From Flavobacteriaceae bacterium (GTDB lineage Bacteria > Bacteroidota > Bacteroidia > Flavobacteriales > Flavobacteriaceae): 12,538 bases of DNA. How positions within the stretch are numbered: position 1 is the first letter of the stretch; each line of letters opens with the position of its first letter. Positions 1-6,898 of the stretch are shown one piece after another. The position numbers and the translations under genes were made by a program. Location of the stretch: NCBI GenBank assembly GCA_029253805.1, contig JAQWYU010000285.1, positions 1 to 12,538 of the forward strand. The letters are read 5' to 3'. The notes beneath the pieces were generated by a model. The model did not search any database. It was not told the DNA's origin and saw nothing but the letters and a program-made list of their open reading frames with translations.

Positions 1-644
1 TTATAAAAGAAATTGATGGGGTTAAATGTGAACCAGTAGAAGAAATGACTATTGATTTACCGGAAAACATATCGGGCAAAGCCGTAGAAATGGTGACCAT
101 GCGTAAAGGAGAGCTTTTAAGTATGGAAGTCAAAGGTCAGCGCATGATATGCCAATTTATCATCCCTTCAAGAGGTATCATTGGTTTGCGGAATCAACTG
201 CTTACAGCTACAGCAGGAGAAGCTATTATGGCACATCGATTTAAGGAATATCAGCCACTTAAAGGTGGAATTCCTGAGCGTCAAAATGGGTCTTTAGTTT
301 CTATGGAAAACGGTTCAGCAATTCCGTATTCTATAGATAAACTTCAAGATCGTGGAAAATTCTTTGTAGACCCTGGTGAATCGATTTATGAAGGTCAAGT
401 TATTGGAGAAAACTCCCGTGGTGATGATATGGCAATCAATATTACAAAAACAAAAAAGTTGAGTAATGTACGTAGTTCTGGAGCTGACGACAAAGCAAAA
501 ATTGTACCAGCAATAAAGTTTTCTTTAGAAGAAGCTTTAGAGTATATCCAAAAAGATGAGTATGTTGAAGTTACTCCCAACGCGTTAAGGCTGCGTAAAA
601 TATATTTAACTGAAGTTGATCGTAAGCGAAACAAGATTCTGTAA
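1..644 (+). CDS. typA: TypA/BipA ribosome-associated GTPase, C-terminal part (5' truncated by window)
   Basis: The reading frame is open to the left edge: codons from position 3 read without a stop into the internal ATG at 45, and the residues ahead of that ATG (KEIDGVKCEPVEEM) still fit TypA. The gene therefore starts outside the window, and about 214 of the family's usual ~600 residues are present. What is visible is the domain V/C-terminal region: a conserved block of the type IPSRGIIGLRNQLLTAT followed by GEAIMAHRF, and a basic tail with LRLRKIYL and DRKR. The G domain is not in view. TypA is a translational GTPase related to EF-G and LepA. It binds the ribosome, supports 50S assembly and becomes important under stress such as cold. 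The downstream small membrane-protein gene overlaps its stop codon by one base, so the two are translated from one mRNA. No frameshift or truncation is seen at the 3' end. Identification is firm. Confidence 0.95.
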   Translation, partial: IKEIDGVKCEPVEEMTIDLPENISGKAVEMVTMRKGELLSMEVKGQRMICQFIIPSRGIIGLRNQLLTATAGEAIMAHRFKEYQPLKGGIPERQNGSLVSMENGSAIPYSIDKLQDRGKFFVDPGESIYEGQVIGENSRGDDMAINITKTKKLSNVRSSGADDKAKIVPAIKFSLEEALEYIQKDEYVEVTPNALRLRKIYLTEVDRKRNKIL

Positions 645-877
645 TGAATCTCATTTTATTTATTCATACAACTGAACTAGTTGGTTATTTAGCAATGTTG
701 TTTCTACTAGTTTCTTTTTTAATGAAGGACATTCGTCGTTTGAGGACTCTTAACACTTTAGCTTGTGCATTGTTCGTAGCCTATGGATTTCTATTAGATA
801 TTTCTTGGCCTATTATAATATCTAATTCTGCTATTTTTGGAATCAATTTATATTACCTGTTTTTCAAGAAAAATTAG
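644..877 (+). CDS. Small YgjV/PQ-loop-like inner membrane protein
   Basis: This 77-residue protein has three hydrophobic segments, at about residues 8-25, 36-51 and 54-73, with a basic KDIRRLR loop after the first and a lysine-rich C-terminus. The layout and motifs (ELVGYLAMLFLLVSFLMK, LNTLACALFVAYGFLL, then a WPIIISN turn and INLYYLF) match the short YgjV-like proteins common in Bacteroidota. These are often mislabelled 'uroporphyrinogen decarboxylase' in databases; that remark is from memory. Three helices with an internal proline resemble half of a PQ-loop/SemiSWEET transporter, which would have to dimerise to form a pore. Transport is inference only and no substrate is known. The ATG overlaps the typA TAA by one base (TAATG), which fixes the start and implies translational coupling. 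It is not a polysaccharide gene by any feature seen. Confidence 0.8.
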   Translation: MNLILFIHTTELVGYLAMLFLLVSFLMKDIRRLRTLNTLACALFVAYGFLLDISWPIIISNSAIFGINLYYLFFKKN

Positions 878-949
878 TATTTTCACAATATTAACTAATT
901 AGACAATTTAATATTTAGCAATTCAATCTTTGTTACTGTTATTTATTTT

Positions 950-2281
950 TTGTTGGATTACAGCGTGATATTAATAGTTCTAAAATTTGTATTGAAGATA
1001 CCTAAATCCATAACTAATAATCTAATTCTTAAAATTACTTCCCTTAACTCTCTAGTGGTTGGTTTTAGACTTATTATATCTTTGGTAGTTCAAAACCTTC
1101 TAGCTCTGTACACAGGTCAAGCAGGAATAGCTAAGGTAGGACAGTTAAGAAATTTATCATCAATTCTTATGAGCCTCACTTCTTTTGGGACATTTAATGG
1201 AGTTGTGAAGTATGTTTCAGATTACAAATCTGATAAAAAAAACCTGCTAAAATTATTTTCAACTTTATATGTTTTTAGCTTTACTGCGAGTGTTGTGTCA
1301 TTTTTTGTTTTGTTTTTTGGAGCACACTATTTTTCAAATAAATTATTTTTTTCCGATACTTATGTAGTTGTATTTAAGGTAATTGCTGTTTCAGTTCCAT
1401 TTATCTCAATAAACCGTATTTTTAGCGGAGTAATTAATGGAACTTCTGACTATAAAAAGCATAGTAAGATTGAATTTATATCACATTTTGTTGCAGCTAT
1501 TTTATTATTAATTAGTCTTTACTTCTATTCTTTAAAGGGAGTTCTGATAGCAATTGCACTAACCCCTATAATACAATTATCCGTATTGCTCATAATTTTT
1601 GGAAGACTGCTGAAAGACTATGTAGATTTTAAGTCAATCACTTTTAAAATCCCTTTTTTTAAGCAACTTTTAGGATTTACAGCTATGTCTTTTGTAGCTA
1701 CTGTTTTATCTAATTATATAGAAATTGATTTAAGAACTTTCATTTTAAACAAAATTAGTGAAGCAGAAGCTGGGTCTTGGACCGCTATGAATTCGATTTC
1801 AAAAATTTATATGCAATTTTTAATTGCTATCTTCTCTTTATATATTTTGCCTAAGTATGCAACGATAAATACATCATTTGAATTTAGAGCTGAAATAAAG
1901 AAAGTGTATAAGTCATTAGTTCCATTAGTGTTTCTAGGAATGGTGTTAGTTTTTTCATTTAAAAATATATTAATTGAGTTCATTTTTACTAAAGATTTTC
2001 TAGGAATGGCTATTTTATTTAAATGGCAGTTAGCAGGAGATTTTGTGCGTTTTATAGCGAATGTGTTATCTTATTATTTTTTAGCCAAGAAACAAATCAA
2101 TTATTTTCTATTTACACAGTTAATAGGCTTGTTGATGTATTATATTTTTAGTAGGTTATTTCTTCCAAACTTTGGCACTGAAGGCGTAGTAATGGCACTT
2201 TTTGTTAGTAATTTGATATATTTAGCTAGTGTAATTTTTGTACTCAGGAAAACTATTATTGGAGATAGTAGAACTCTGTGA
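950..2281 (+). CDS. wzx: WzxE-like lipid-linked oligosaccharide flippase (O-antigen translocase)
   Basis: A polytopic membrane protein of up to 443 residues, almost entirely hydrophobic helices (about twelve to fourteen) joined by short basic loops. This is the form and length of MATE-like (MOP superfamily) Wzx flippases, which move undecaprenyl-diphosphate-linked oligosaccharides across the inner membrane. Features that recall the WzxE branch are the N-terminal LKITSLNSL segment, the GQAGIAKVGQLRNL loop after helix 1, and the central block around residues 258-305 with LSNYIEIDLR, EAEAGSWTAMNSISK and LYILPKYA. The start is uncertain. There is no ATG near the 5' end, and the longest option is TTG at 950. 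Alternatives are TTG 953, GTG 965 and TTG 992; the last gives MKIPKSITNN directly before the conserved segment and looks the most natural. The frame is closed upstream by TAA at 896-898. It heads a + strand run with the phosphoethanolamine transferase and a glycosyltransferase. Family is secure; the exact glycan is unknown. Confidence 0.88.
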   Translation: MLDYSVILIVLKFVLKIPKSITNNLILKITSLNSLVVGFRLIISLVVQNLLALYTGQAGIAKVGQLRNLSSILMSLTSFGTFNGVVKYVSDYKSDKKNLLKLFSTLYVFSFTASVVSFFVLFFGAHYFSNKLFFSDTYVVVFKVIAVSVPFISINRIFSGVINGTSDYKKHSKIEFISHFVAAILLLISLYFYSLKGVLIAIALTPIIQLSVLLIIFGRLLKDYVDFKSITFKIPFFKQLLGFTAMSFVATVLSNYIEIDLRTFILNKISEAEAGSWTAMNSISKIYMQFLIAIFSLYILPKYATINTSFEFRAEIKKVYKSLVPLVFLGMVLVFSFKNILIEFIFTKDFLGMAILFKWQLAGDFVRFIANVLSYYFLAKKQINYFLFTQLIGLLMYYIFSRLFLPNFGTEGVVMALFVSNLIYLASVIFVLRKTIIGDSRTL

Positions 2282-2284
2282 AAT

Positions 2285-2302
2285 TAAATTTTTAAAAATT
2301 TA
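2285..2302. repeat. 18-bp perfect A/T palindrome between flippase and transferase genes
   Basis: The sequence TAAATTTTTAAAAATTTA is its own reverse complement. It fills most of the 24-base gap between the flippase stop and the ATG at 2306, ending three bases before that ATG. As RNA it could form only a weak A-U stem; as DNA it could be a dyad site for a regulator. It contains no G or C, and such palindromes arise by chance in AT-rich DNA, so function is not established. Confidence 0.35.
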
Positions 2303-2305
2303 GGC

Positions 2306-3919
2306 ATGACTAATTTTAAAATTATAAGACAGATATTTTATAAATTTTTGATTATAATTTCTGTTGGTTTAGTTTTTGAGCTTATTTATAAAGGATTAAA
2401 GATTTCGATAGTTTACAATTCTTTTGAAAATATTCTATTTTCTTTCTTGTTATTAAGCCCCCTCTATTTAATTTCTCGTCAAATAATTCAATCGGTTTAT
2501 GTTTACTTTATTTACTTTCTTTTTTGTTTGTGTACCTACTTTGAAACTGTTTATTACTATCTTTTTGATACTTTTTTGAGTGCCTCTTCATTATTCGTTT
2601 CATTAGAATCAAACAGATTTGAAGCAACTGAATTCCTTAGTTTCTACTTTGACTCTGAGGTTATAATGTTTTCTGTCATACTCATCGTAATGGTATTCTT
2701 ATCGGCTTATAGATTGACATCAAATCTGATTCTTTTAAAAAAAAGTTCCAAACAGATACAAATAAAGATTTCCGTTTGTATAGCCATTGTTGTTTTATTT
2801 CTTAAATTTTCTGCACTTATAGTTTATAATCTTCCGTATTTGATATTAAAATCTTCAATTGAATATGTACTTGAATCTAATAAATTGGGTAATTATAAAA
2901 CTAACAGTACTGGAGATTTTTTAAATGTATCTCGATCAGTAATTGGGGAAGATGAGGTATATGTTCTTGTTTTAGGGGAGTCTACGTCACGTGCCCATTT
3001 TGGATTATACAATTATTATAGAGCCACTACACCAAAACTCACTTCAATTAGAGACGAGTTGTCAGTATATAACAATGTAATTAGTGCACATCCTCATTCA
3101 ATCACATCAATCACTAAATTACTGACCCTTGGCAACCGTGAGCATCCAGAAAAAATTAGTAAAGGGTCTATTATTCAACTCGCTAATAGTGCTGGTTTTG
3201 AAACTATATGGTTGTCAAACCAGAGGCCCATTGGCATCTATGAGAGTTTGGTTACTAAAATTGCTTTATCATCGTCTAGAAGTAATTTCTTAACGACTGT
3301 ACAGGGGGTTCATAATAATGTATTGGATGGTGCGCTCTTACCCGAATTAGAAACTGTTCTGGCTAATTCTTCGTCATCAAAAAAACTTATTATTATTCAT
3401 TTAATGGGAACACATGTCAATTATGCGAGTAGATACCCTGAAACTTTCAATACATTTACGGATACACCCATAAGCAATTACAAGTCTGACAAGATATCTA
3501 AAACAATTAATGATTACGATAATGCAGTGCTTTACACAGATCATGTAATCTCTAAAATCATTCAACAAATAAAAACTCTGAACAAGAGAAGTTTTGTTTT
3601 ATATTTCTCTGACCATGGAGAAGAATTATTCAAAGATTACAATATGGCTGGCCACAATGAGGACATCTCAACCAAAGACATGTATGATGTCCCATTTATA
3701 TTATGGCAATCCGAAAATTTTAAGAAACATAAGAACATAGAATTTGTCCTAGATAGACCGTATATGCTTGATGATTTGTTTCACAGTTTAGCAGATTTGT
3801 TAGGAATCTCAGCCCGAGAAGTTGATTTACAGAGAAGTATTTTTAGTTCAAATTTTAAAAGCAGAAAAAGAATTATTTTAAAAAATTCAGAATACGACTC
3901 GTATTTTAATTTAGATTAA
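2306..3919 (+). CDS. EptA/CptA-type phosphoethanolamine transferase (membrane-anchored sulfatase-fold enzyme)
   Basis: This 537-residue protein has the two-part build of lipid A/core phosphoethanolamine transferases. Five transmembrane helices sit at about residues 9-28, 40-58, 61-80, 118-136 and 153-175, followed by a soluble alkaline-phosphatase/sulfatase-fold domain facing the periplasm. Between helices 3 and 4 is the family-typical ESNRFEATEFL stretch. The catalytic domain opens with VLGESTSRAHFGLYNYYRATTP; the likely nucleophile is Thr227 in GESTSR and the nearby metal ligand is Glu225. Further metal-site motifs are SDHGEE (Asp436, His437) and GHNED (His450). YDNAVLYTDH is the usual helix ahead of the SDHGE motif. 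Such enzymes move phosphoethanolamine from phosphatidylethanolamine to lipid A, core sugars or other periplasmic glycans, often giving resistance to cationic peptides. Its place directly after the flippase (24-base gap) suggests that it decorates the glycan made by this locus; that is inference. The length is normal and all key residues are present. Confidence 0.9.
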   Translation: MTNFKIIRQIFYKFLIIISVGLVFELIYKGLKISIVYNSFENILFSFLLLSPLYLISRQIIQSVYVYFIYFLFCLCTYFETVYYYLFDTFLSASSLFVSLESNRFEATEFLSFYFDSEVIMFSVILIVMVFLSAYRLTSNLILLKKSSKQIQIKISVCIAIVVLFLKFSALIVYNLPYLILKSSIEYVLESNKLGNYKTNSTGDFLNVSRSVIGEDEVYVLVLGESTSRAHFGLYNYYRATTPKLTSIRDELSVYNNVISAHPHSITSITKLLTLGNREHPEKISKGSIIQLANSAGFETIWLSNQRPIGIYESLVTKIALSSSRSNFLTTVQGVHNNVLDGALLPELETVLANSSSSKKLIIIHLMGTHVNYASRYPETFNTFTDTPISNYKSDKISKTINDYDNAVLYTDHVISKIIQQIKTLNKRSFVLYFSDHGEELFKDYNMAGHNEDISTKDMYDVPFILWQSENFKKHKNIEFVLDRPYMLDDLFHSLADLLGISAREVDLQRSIFSSNFKSRKRIILKNSEYDSYFNLD

Positions 3920-3924
3920 ATTTG
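3917..3924 (+). promoter_or_regulatory. Possible Bacteroidota -7 element upstream of the family 4 glycosyltransferase
   Basis: TAAATTTG fits the Bacteroidota -7 consensus TAnnTTTG. It overlaps the stop codon of the transferase gene and lies about 35 bases before the TTG start at 3959. No convincing TTG/TTTG -33 partner is seen at the usual spacing. In DNA this rich in A/T such matches are frequent by chance, so this is a weak call. Readthrough from the flippase operon could serve the gene instead. Confidence 0.25.
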
Positions 3925-3958
3925 ATATAACTAACTATTTATAAATTTTACTTACAAT

Positions 3959-5062
3959 TTGAGTGATCAAAATAATACTAAAATAAAGATATGCATTGTC
4001 ACTTCTTCGCTGGGAAAAGGAGGTGCTCAAAAATCATCATCTGTTTTGTCAGTCCTATTAGATAGTTTAGGCTATGAGGTTTATATTGTTAGTATACTAG
4101 GAAATATTGACTATGAATATAGAGGAACTTTGCTAAACTTGGGTGCTTTAAAAGAAGAATGTGATTCTCTTTTTGGTAAACTAAAAAGATTTTACATTTT
4201 CACTAATTTTATAAAAACCCATAATTTTGATTTTATAATTGACAGTCGTTCTAGACCTACTACCTTTAAACAATTTTTTATAAATAGATTAATCTATGTC
4301 AATCAAAAAGTAATTTATGTAGTACACAGTTTTAATCTTAGCAATTATTTACCTAAAAATAAATTCGTAGCGCAGAGATTATACAAAAGTGCTTTTAGAT
4401 TTATTGCAGTATCAGAAGCAATAAAATCTGAAATGATAAATAAGTATCAATTTGATAATGTGATAGTAATTAATAATGCTATAATTAAGAGTCCTTTGAG
4501 TTCTAACAACAAACCATCACTTCTTTCACAAAATTTTATTTTATTTTTTGGAAGGATAGAAGATTCTGTAAAGAATTTAACATTACTAATTGATAGCTAT
4601 ATGCGCTCAGTTTTGAGTGATAAAAACATTAAACTAGTTTTATTAGGTGAAGGGAGTGATAAGTTGAAATTAGAGGATAAAGTTAAAGCTATGGACATGA
4701 ATAAAAACATCTTGTTTTTACCTTATATGAAAAATCCAAGTCAAATTATTAGCAAAGCCATGTTTAGTGTTCTTACGAGCAGGTTTGAAGGTTTTCCTAC
4801 AATGTTAGTGGAAAGTTTATCTTTAGGGACTCCAGTCATATCAGTGAATTGTCAATCTGGTCCTTCTGAAATTATCATAGATACTCAAAATGGATTATTA
4901 GTAGAAAATTATAATCCTGAATCAATAGCTCAGGCTATGAACCGTTTTGTTATTGATAATGACCTTTACGAGCAGTGTAAAAATAATGCTAAAAATAGTG
5001 TCGAGAAGTATAATATAGCACACATTTCAAGCCATTGGAGAAATATTATCGAAAGTGTTTAG
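3959..5062 (+). CDS. Family 4 glycosyltransferase (GT-B fold)
   Basis: A 367-residue retaining GT-B glycosyltransferase, acting in the cytoplasm on an undecaprenyl-linked acceptor. The N-terminal acceptor domain begins with KICIVTSSLGKGGAQKS, the usual glycine-rich loop. A linker with VIVINNAI and the FILFFGRIEDSVKNLTLLIDSY strand-turn opens the C-terminal nucleotide-sugar domain. LVLLGEGSD, then SVLTSRFEGFPTMLVESLSLGTPVI, carry the E-x7-E motif (Glu277 and Glu285) that binds the donor sugar. SGPSEII and NGLLV follow as in other family members. The start is TTG, since no ATG or GTG exists between the upstream in-frame TAA (3932-3934) and the first conserved residues. This start keeps a short polar lead (SDQNNTK) before the first beta strand and gives a normal family length. 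The gene follows the phosphoethanolamine transferase after 39 bases. The donor sugar and linkage cannot be read from the sequence. Confidence 0.88.
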   Translation: MSDQNNTKIKICIVTSSLGKGGAQKSSSVLSVLLDSLGYEVYIVSILGNIDYEYRGTLLNLGALKEECDSLFGKLKRFYIFTNFIKTHNFDFIIDSRSRPTTFKQFFINRLIYVNQKVIYVVHSFNLSNYLPKNKFVAQRLYKSAFRFIAVSEAIKSEMINKYQFDNVIVINNAIIKSPLSSNNKPSLLSQNFILFFGRIEDSVKNLTLLIDSYMRSVLSDKNIKLVLLGEGSDKLKLEDKVKAMDMNKNILFLPYMKNPSQIISKAMFSVLTSRFEGFPTMLVESLSLGTPVISVNCQSGPSEIIIDTQNGLLVENYNPESIAQAMNRFVIDNDLYEQCKNNAKNSVEKYNIAHISSHWRNIIESV

Positions 5063-5078
5063 CTTGTGGTAATTGTTT

Positions 5079-6017
5079 TTATTTAAAGGGAGATACGTAT
5101 ATGTTAAAACGTAATAATAAATTTTGTACTCGCTTTAATAGTGTTATTAAAATTGAAGGTAAGTTAAGTAATAAGCGTTGTTTTAAATTGAGACTTGAAG
5201 GTTTTATTGCGTTGGCTAGTAACTTGTAATTAGAATAATCTTTAGCTTCATTTCTTTCAATAGCTACAGAGAATCGATTTAAATCCATAAATTTTCTTAG
5301 AGAATCATTAGATTCACTTATTTCTATGTGTTTTTTAAATAGTTTTAATCTATCAATTCTGTTTTTTGAATAAGATAAATGATATTTTGGCGCTAAAATA
5401 ATTTTAGTTGAACTTATTATTGCAGAAAATGCTATAGTCTTCTTAAGAGCTATACGGATCCACATATCAGTGTCTTGACCAGATCTCATTTCCTCATCAA
5501 ACATTCCAATTTTGTCAAATGTTATTTTTGGTATCAAAACAGCCGATGTCCAGGCTATTCCATCTTTTATTGAGGCTGAAAAATAATCATCAATTATTCC
5601 AAAGTGATTTGAACTAATTCCATTAAATTTGCATTTTATATTTCGACCATTAAAATATTTTTTATTGTATGCCGTAGCATACAATCCACAGTTAGGAAAA
5701 TTCTTGTAAAGTGAATAGAGATTTTCTAAATGGTTTGGTTCCCAAATATCATCTCCGTCTAATAATGCGATTAAATCTGAGTTAGATTTAGATATTCCAA
5801 AGTTTCTTGCGTGAGACACACCATTATTCAAATTTGAGTAAACAGTAATTCGTTTATCATTGAAATGACTAATAATATACATACTATTATCATTTGATCC
5901 ATCATTGATAATAATAATTTCATAATCTAAAAATGTCTGTCTCAATACGCTATTTAACGTATCTTTTATGAAACGTTCTTTGTTAAATAGCGGGATTATT
6001 ATTGAGATTATAGGCAT
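5079..6017 (-). CDS. Family 2 glycosyltransferase (GT-A fold)
   Basis: This 312-residue protein opens with the classic inverting GT2 fold: ISIIIPLFNKERFIKDTLNSV, the YEIIIINDGS nucleotide-binding strand (Asp39) and NNGVSHARNFGI. The DXD-type metal site is LLDGDD (Asp87, Asp89, Asp90). A later GQDTDMW (about residues 180-186) occupies the place of the catalytic-base motif usually seen as ED...W. The C-terminal 100 residues are a basic, helical extension (LLLNLPSILITLLKRVQNLL) that may contact the membrane face. It should add a sugar to the lipid-linked oligosaccharide in the cytoplasm. It is the last gene of a - strand operon and starts 3 bases after the preceding glycosyltransferase. Its stop lies 16 bp from the stop of the convergent family 4 gene, leaving no room for a separate terminator. 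Sugar specificity is unknown. Confidence 0.88.
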   Translation of the reverse strand: MPIISIIIPLFNKERFIKDTLNSVLRQTFLDYEIIIINDGSNDNSMYIISHFNDKRITVYSNLNNGVSHARNFGISKSNSDLIALLDGDDIWEPNHLENLYSLYKNFPNCGLYATAYNKKYFNGRNIKCKFNGISSNHFGIIDDYFSASIKDGIAWTSAVLIPKITFDKIGMFDEEMRSGQDTDMWIRIALKKTIAFSAIISSTKIILAPKYHLSYSKNRIDRLKLFKKHIEISESNDSLRKFMDLNRFSVAIERNEAKDYSNYKLLANAIKPSSLNLKQRLLLNLPSILITLLKRVQNLLLRFNIYVSPFK

Positions 6018-6020
6018 AAA

Positions 6021-6896
6021 TTATTTCTTACAAAAATGGTAAAATTTATAGAAGTCTAGAGTGATTAACGGCACTCTAAAATTAATTAACATCCAATAAA
6101 TCAAAGGACTTAGTAATTTTCCTTTGAGCTTAACAATCTTAACTAAATGTAGTTTTTTTAATAATTTATAAGTCCAAACTAATTTACTTTGTTTTGAGTT
6201 AATTAAATTTTGATCATATAACTTTCTAATGGTTATTGAGGCATTTTTGGTTTTTAAGAGAAAGTTGTTATTATTGTCAATACCCATATGGAATGTGTAA
6301 TTGTCAATGTGTTTAAAAGGGATTTTGTGATATTCAATTTGTCCACTAAATGCTAAGTCAAGTCCGTAACTGTTTTTAAGAGAAATATTTATCAATTTAA
6401 AAGTTTCTCGACTGATTAACATGTTTCCAGAGTAGATATTTCTATATGGTTTAATTTCACGTTTCAAAGCTGACTTAAACTCTCTTTTGATTCCATATCT
6501 AAATCTCAAACGACTTTTATCAGAATATTGCTTTGGATACGAATAACCCCCAAAGAATATTTTTTTGTCTGGGTTATTTTGTATTGAATTTAGATAGTTC
6601 GGTATATATTTTTTTCCCTCAGGAATCATGTCTGCATCTACATATAAAATCCAGCTAAATTTTGCTTTCAAACTTAATTGTTTTCTCATTTCAGTTCTCC
6701 CGACACAGGACTCGACACGATGTAATTGAATTTGATCAGTTTTAATCAATTCAGAACTATCATAAACCATTTTATTCGAAAAGTCATCTCCAATAATAAT
6801 TTCAAAATCAATATTACAAGAACTTGCCTGGTTGTGTAGTTCAACTACTAGTTTTTCAACATTGAAATTATGAGTAGGGATTAGTATAGAAAGCAT
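6021..6896 (-). CDS. Family 2-like glycosyltransferase (GT-A fold)
   Basis: This 291-residue protein has a GT-A Rossmann-like start (LSILIPTHNFNVEKLVVEL), a FEIIIGDDFS strand carrying the uridine-contacting acidic pair (Asp37, Asp38), and a VESCVGRTEMRKQL helix. The metal-binding motif is LYVDADMIP (Asp87 and Asp89). The middle carries IFFGGYSYP and then YRNIYSGNMLISRETF, an acceptor-side region seen in Bacteroidota family 2 enzymes. The expected ED...W base motif is not obvious; SYGLDLAFSGQIEY and the following HIDNYTFHMG may replace it. This enzyme is therefore more divergent than its neighbour, though the key DXD is intact. It starts 2 bases after the stop of the FtsE-like gene and is followed after 3 bases by the next glycosyltransferase, so all three are one transcript. 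Likely role: a sugar-adding step in cell-surface glycan assembly. Donor and acceptor are unknown. Confidence 0.82.
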   Translation of the reverse strand: MLSILIPTHNFNVEKLVVELHNQASSCNIDFEIIIGDDFSNKMVYDSSELIKTDQIQLHRVESCVGRTEMRKQLSLKAKFSWILYVDADMIPEGKKYIPNYLNSIQNNPDKKIFFGGYSYPKQYSDKSRLRFRYGIKREFKSALKREIKPYRNIYSGNMLISRETFKLINISLKNSYGLDLAFSGQIEYHKIPFKHIDNYTFHMGIDNNNNFLLKTKNASITIRKLYDQNLINSKQSKLVWTYKLLKKLHLVKIVKLKGKLLSPLIYWMLINFRVPLITLDFYKFYHFCKK

Positions 6897-6898
6897 GG

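Noticed and set aside
395..634. 79-residue - strand open frame inside typA
   Set aside because: It lies wholly antisense to a conserved coding region, and its serine/leucine-rich translation has no recognisable motif.
861..874. TTTTTC-AA-GAAAAA inverted repeat at the end of the small membrane-protein gene, as a terminator
   Set aside because: The stem is almost all A-T with a two-base loop and lies within coding sequence; too weak to call.
925..932. AATCTTTG as a -7 promoter element for the flippase gene
   Set aside because: It misses the first base of TAnnTTTG and has no -33 partner. The start codon itself is uncertain, so the spacing cannot be judged.
5035..5229. 64-residue + strand open frame across the convergent junction
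   Set aside because: It overlaps the ends of two well-supported glycosyltransferase genes, resembles no known family and begins inside the upstream gene, so it is a shadow frame.
5462..5481. Gln in place of the usual Glu in the GQDTDMW motif, as a sign of an inactive glycosyltransferase
   Set aside because: GQD-type variants occur in active family 2 enzymes, the aspartates are kept and the DXD is intact, so loss of activity is not supported.
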